Below are positions 5,413-6,411 of a stretch of DNA of 6,411 nucleotides, in pieces; position 1 is the stretch's first letter, and every line of letters begins with the position of its first letter. Made by a program: the position numbers and the translations under genes. The notes under the pieces are model-generated. The model ran no database searches. It was given only the letters and a program-made list of their open reading frames with translations, and was not told the origin of the DNA. Origin of the DNA: JAICNR01 sp035699465 (lineage in GTDB: Bacteria > Gemmatimonadota > Gemmatimonadetes > JACCXV01 > JAHWKZ01); the NCBI GenBank assembly GCA_035699465.1, contig DASSPT010000138.1:1-6411 (forward strand), given 5' to 3'.

Positions 5413-6411
5413 CTCGACGTGCTCACCCCGGTATCCACGTCGATCGCGCATGTCCGCAGTCGGGCGAGCTCAAGCGGATCGTCCGGATACCACCGGGCCC
5501 GGATCCGCAGTGCCACTCCTACGAGAAAGATCAATACCGGCACCTCGACCAGCGGACCGATCACCGCCGCGAACGAGGCGCCATGATCGATCCCGAAGGT
5601 CGCGACCGCGACCGCGATCGCCAGCTCGAAGTTGTTCGACGCCGCCGTGAACGAGAGAGTCGTCGACGTCGGGTAGTTCGCTCCGGCTTTCCAGGACAGC
5701 CAGAACGCTGCGAAGAACATGACGACGAAATAGATCAGCAAGGGCAACGCGATTCGGACCACGTCGAGCGGCCGTGCGAGGATCGCTTCGCCCTGGAATG
5801 AGAACATGACCACGATCGTGAACAGGAGCGCGACCAGAGTCAGCGGAGAGATCCGCGGCACGAAGGTCGATTCGTACCACTCTCTCCCCTTCATCCGGAG
5901 GCCGATCCAGCGGGTGGCCATCCCCGCGAGGAAGGGAATCCCCAGGTAGAGGAAGACCGAACGCGCGATCTCCGACGTCGTCACTTCCACCCGGGCGCCT
6001 TCGAGTCCCAGCGCATTCGGCAGAATACCGAGGAAGAGCCAGGCATAGACGGCGAAGAACAGCACCTGGAACACCGAATTGAAGGCCACGAGCCCGGCGG
6101 CGTATTCGGTGTCTCCATGGGCCAGGTCGTTCCAGACGATCACCATCGCGATGCAGCGCGCGAGCCCGATCAGGATGACGCCGACCATGTACTCGGGGCG
6201 GTCCCCCAGGAAGCCCGCGGCGAGCAGGAACATGAGGGTTGGCCCGACGACCCAATTGAGCCCCAGCGACAGTCCCAGGACCTTGACGTCGCGAAAGACC
6301 CGCGGCAGCTCCTCGTACCGCACCTTGGCCAGGGGCGGGTACATCATCAGGATGAGGCCCGCGGCGATGGGAATGGATGTCGTGCCGATCGCCCACGAGT
6401 CGAGCAGCTGC
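5409..6411 (-). CDS. acr3: Arsenite efflux permease Acr3, 5' end outside window
   Basis: About 333 residues are visible of a protein usually near 350-370, so only the N-terminal segment is missing. The frame is open to the right edge. An internal ATG at 6347 is not the start, because the conserved IGTTSIPIAAGLILMM stretch lies before and across it. Acr3 hallmarks are LILMMYPPLAKVRYEEL (visible 19-35), VGVILIGLARCIAMVIVWND (76-95), LVAFNSVFQVLF, and the late-helix IGPLVEVPVLIFLVG (284-298). Cys86 in LARCIAMV corresponds to the single essential cysteine of characterised Acr3 proteins. Glu289 in GPLVEVPV corresponds to the essential acidic residue of the ninth helix. The protein expels arsenite across the inner membrane using the proton gradient (BART superfamily). 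The C-terminal tail after WYPDDPLELARL is polar. The gene overlaps the next by 4 bases. No ArsR or ArsC is in view; either may lie beyond the right edge. Confidence 0.97.
   Translation of the reverse strand, partial: QLLDSWAIGTTSIPIAAGLILMMYPPLAKVRYEELPRVFRDVKVLGLSLGLNWVVGPTLMFLLAAGFLGDRPEYMVGVILIGLARCIAMVIVWNDLAHGDTEYAAGLVAFNSVFQVLFFAVYAWLFLGILPNALGLEGARVEVTTSEIARSVFLYLGIPFLAGMATRWIGLRMKGREWYESTFVPRISPLTLVALLFTIVVMFSFQGEAILARPLDVVRIALPLLIYFVVMFFAAFWLSWKAGANYPTSTTLSFTAASNNFELAIAVAVATFGIDHGASFAAVIGPLVEVPVLIFLVGVALRIRARWYPDDPLELARLRTCAIDVDTGVSTSR

Noticed and set aside
5470..6396. 308-codon minus-strand frame within acr3
   Set aside because: It is an offset frame of the well-recognised Acr3 gene and is rich in Arg, Gly, Asp and Pro.

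Overview
The window is dense, GC-rich bacterial DNA, with G or C at most third codon positions, several GTG starts and almost no intergenic space. It holds eight genes in two convergent blocks. I cannot assign a phylum; the style fits a GC-rich soil-type bacterium, and no ribosomal or tRNA marker is present to narrow it.

The plus-strand block (1 to 3650) is four genes read as one unit. They are the 3' part of a class II small-molecule O-methyltransferase, a second class I SAM-dependent methyltransferase with a degenerate nucleotide-binding loop, an uncharacterised ATP-grasp-like enzyme, and a full-length two-domain ChrA-family transporter. Every junction is a 4-base stop/start overlap (ATGA, ATGA, GTGA) with poor Shine-Dalgarno sequences, so the genes are probably translationally coupled. 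Two methyltransferases plus an ATP-dependent ligase-type fold look like a small tailoring or biosynthetic cassette. The unusual part is that a chromate-transporter homologue is welded to its end.

The minus-strand block (6411 down to 3441) begins with an Acr3 arsenite efflux permease that runs off the right edge. Next comes an unknown multi-pass membrane protein coupled to it by a GTGA overlap, then a 222-base gap. After the gap are a small four-helix membrane protein of unknown function and a GNAT acetyltransferase of the phosphinothricin/arsinothricin (PAT/ArsN1) type. Acr3 and an ArsN1-like acetyltransferase in one block suggest resistance to inorganic arsenite and possibly to the arsenic-containing antibiotic arsinothricin. 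That link is inference from family and proximity.

The two blocks collide at 3441-3650. The acetyltransferase frame continues about 68 codons beyond its recognisable domain, exactly antisense and codon-aligned to the 3' end of the ChrA gene. No RNA gene, insertion sequence, CRISPR array or convincing intrinsic terminator was seen.
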